From the NCBI GenBank assembly GCA_039698075.1, contig JBDKTJ010000161.1, positions 1 to 5,778 on the forward strand: DNA of 5,778 nt, read 5' to 3'. The notes below the pieces were generated by a model that made no database searches, was not told the DNA's origin, and saw only the letters and a list, made by a program, of their open reading frames with translations. The stretch is from JAJFVC01 sp039698075. GTDB taxonomy: Bacteria; Planctomycetota; Planctomycetia; Pirellulales; Thermoguttaceae. The position numbers were made by a program, and so were the translations under genes. Below, piece by piece: positions 4,687 to 5,778 of this stretch. The stretch's first letter is position 1; each line of letters starts with the position of its first letter.

Positions 4687-5259
4687 CTAAAGTTGTCCGC
4701 AATCGGCGATTGCGATCTTTGCACGGGTCGTGCCGTTCGGCGAAGTGCCGTAGCTTTCCATCTTTTTGACGACGTCCATGCCTTCGACGACCGAGCCGAA
4801 GACGACGTGCTTGCCGTCGAGCCACGGGGTTTCCGCGGTGCAGATGAAGAACTGCGAGCCGTTCGTGTTCGGGCCGGCGTTGGCCATGCTCAACACGCCT
4901 GGGCCGGTGTGCCGCAGCTTGAAGTTCTCGTCGGCGAACTTTTCGCCGTAGATCGACTTGCCGCCGGTGCCGTTGTGCCGGGTGAAATCGCCGCCCTGGC
5001 ACATGAATTGCGGAATGATCCGATGGAACGTGCAGCCTTTGTAGCCAAAACCCTTCTCGCCGGTGCAAAGGGCGCGGAAGTTCTCGGCCGTCTTGGGCAC
5101 CACGTCCGAACGCAACTCGATGACGACCCGACCCAACGGCTTTCCGTCGGCCGTGATATCAAAAAAACAACGAGGCAGCTTGTCGCCCGTGGCTCCCAAC
5201 GCGGCCGATCCGGCAGCCAACGCGGCGGCCGACGAAGCGAGAAATTCTCGACGTGTCAT
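4687..5259 (-). CDS. Exported cyclophilin A-like peptidyl-prolyl cis-trans isomerase
   Basis: A 190-residue cyclophilin that catalyses cis-trans isomerisation of Xaa-Pro bonds. The start at 5259 is chosen over the in-frame TTG at 5298 because GGAG (5269-5266) precedes it by six bases and it opens directly with MTRREFLASS, a twin-arginine leader followed by an Ala-rich stretch to about residue 22; export is therefore likely. The catalytic domain spans residues 31-190. All active-site residues of human cyclophilin A are present with a constant offset of 25: Arg80 (FHRIIP), Phe85, Gln88 (MCQGGDF), Phe138 (SQFF), Trp146 (WLDGKHVVFG) and His151. It includes the GEKGFGYKG segment typical of eukaryotic cyclophilins and usually missing from bacterial PpiA/PpiB. 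By eye about three quarters or more of the domain matches human cyclophilin A as I remember it. No lipobox is evident. Confidence 0.93.
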   Translation of the reverse strand: MTRREFLASSAAALAAGSAALGATGDKLPRCFFDITADGKPLGRVVIELRSDVVPKTAENFRALCTGEKGFGYKGCTFHRIIPQFMCQGGDFTRHNGTGGKSIYGEKFADENFKLRHTGPGVLSMANAGPNTNGSQFFICTAETPWLDGKHVVFGSVVEGMDVVKKMESYGTSPNGTTRAKIAIADCGQL

Positions 5260-5322
5260 GAAATTCTCCAAGAAACAGGTGTCTTTCAGTTTGTCCAAAC
5301 GGCAAGCCCGAGTGGTGGCCCG

Positions 5323-5351
5323 AGTTTACCGGAATTCCCCGAATTGCTCAA
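5323..5351 (-). promoter_or_regulatory. Candidate promoter of the cyclophilin gene
   Basis: On the minus strand TTGAGC (5351-5346), a 17-base spacer and TAAACT (5328-5323), each 4 of 6 to consensus, give a leader of about 57 bases. An eight-base direct repeat GCCCGAGT (5306-5313 and 5318-5325) overlaps the -10 region. The matches are moderate, so this is tentative. Confidence 0.33.
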
Positions 5352-5396
5352 CCTCATTCGCGGTCACGGGTGCAGTAACGGATTTTGGCGGTTGGG

Positions 5397-5778
5397 TCAG
5401 GGACTGGTCCAATAGAGGTCCCAGTGGTTGCTGTAGACGAGGCAGCAGAGGCTTGCCATTCGGTTGACACGACGAACTCGCCAACGAGCCCCAGTTTGCT
5501 TTAATCTGCGACCAATCACGTGTTTACACGCTCCCTCCACCTGGCCGCTGCCTATCGAACGTCCCTCGGCCAATCGGCCTGCATAATCGAGATGCCAACG
5601 ATGCTTGCCCAAGTAGGTGGCCAATGACTGCAACGTCTTTCGGTGTGACCGCTTCTTGGTTCGTAGCCACGCCGCTCGGAGCCGCTGTCGGACGATCGGC
5701 CAACCGCCGGAAAGCAACGCCGTGCGAATCGAATCGATCCATCGGCGACCGCGAGCCGTGTTTTCGCCGTAGACCGCT
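5397..5778 (-). CDS. ISKra4-family transposase, C-terminal part, continues beyond the window
   Basis: The last 126 codons of a transposase; the frame is open through the right edge (the residues before the TTG at 5717 read AVYGENTARGRRWIDS). The diagnostic C-terminal region is GRSIGSGQVEGACKHVIGRR, then LKQTGARWRV, RRVNRMASLCCLVYSNHW, which resembles the ISKra4-family DDE transposase end; the Glu of GQVEGACK is the likely third catalytic acid. The stop at 5397 looks natural and no frameshift is visible in this part. The end of the IS, with its inverted repeat, should lie between the stop and the cyclophilin promoter or just inside it, but one end alone does not allow it to be placed. It is transcribed in the same direction as the cyclophilin gene. 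Confidence 0.82.
   Translation of the reverse strand, partial: AVYGENTARGRRWIDSIRTALLSGGWPIVRQRLRAAWLRTKKRSHRKTLQSLATYLGKHRWHLDYAGRLAEGRSIGSGQVEGACKHVIGRRLKQTGARWRVRRVNRMASLCCLVYSNHWDLYWTSP

Noticed and set aside
5260..5298. Earlier TTG start of the cyclophilin
   Set aside because: It would bury the twin-arginine leader 13 residues in and ignore the GGAG just before the ATG at 5259.
4693..5467. Long + strand frames opposite the cyclophilin gene
   Set aside because: They are antisense shadows of a clearly recognised cyclophilin in GC-rich DNA and show no family features.
5524..5742. 72-residue minus-strand frame overlapping the transposase
   Set aside because: It is another frame of the transposase gene; the recognised transposase sequence continues without interruption to the window edge.

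Overview
The window looks like a piece of a GC-rich Planctomycetota chromosome, probably of the Pirellulales type. This is inferred from the style of the proteins (a GRFAKGN/GGPGNP protein of the DUF5681 type, an ISKra4-type transposase tail, a eukaryote-like cyclophilin with a twin-arginine leader) and not from a marker gene. It has two parts joined at a tRNA gene.

Positions 1 to about 4041 are the integrase-proximal end of a phage-derived integrative element, with every gene on the + strand. In order it carries: the 3' part of a capsid-maturation (prohead) protease gene; a coiled-coil protein in the place where a scaffold would be expected; a 226-base non-coding stretch rich in hairpins; a two-gene overlapping unit (DUF5681-like protein plus a 64-residue protein); a 335-base non-coding stretch with a promoter, an operator-like dyad and a large RNA-type stem-loop; and a tyrosine recombinase. 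The recombinase gene runs tail-to-tail into a minus-strand tRNA-Met(CAU) gene and its stop codon lies over the tRNA anticodon loop. The tRNA is therefore the likely attachment site. The other end of the element, and any portal, terminase or capsid genes, are outside the window.

Positions 4042 to 5778 are host chromosome: the tRNA with its own promoter, a small DUF4177-like gene with a clear promoter and ribosome binding site, a convergent gene for a secreted cyclophilin A-like peptidyl-prolyl isomerase, and the 3' end of an ISKra4-family transposase gene that leaves the window on the right.

The most interesting region is the integrase leader (about 2411-2622). It combines a good -10 element, a dyad at the expected transcription start, a 23-pair stem whose four wobble pairs only work in the + strand RNA, and a small hairpin that covers the ribosome binding site and the first base of the start codon. 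This looks like an undescribed cis-acting RNA controlling the recombinase. No CRISPR array or rRNA was seen.
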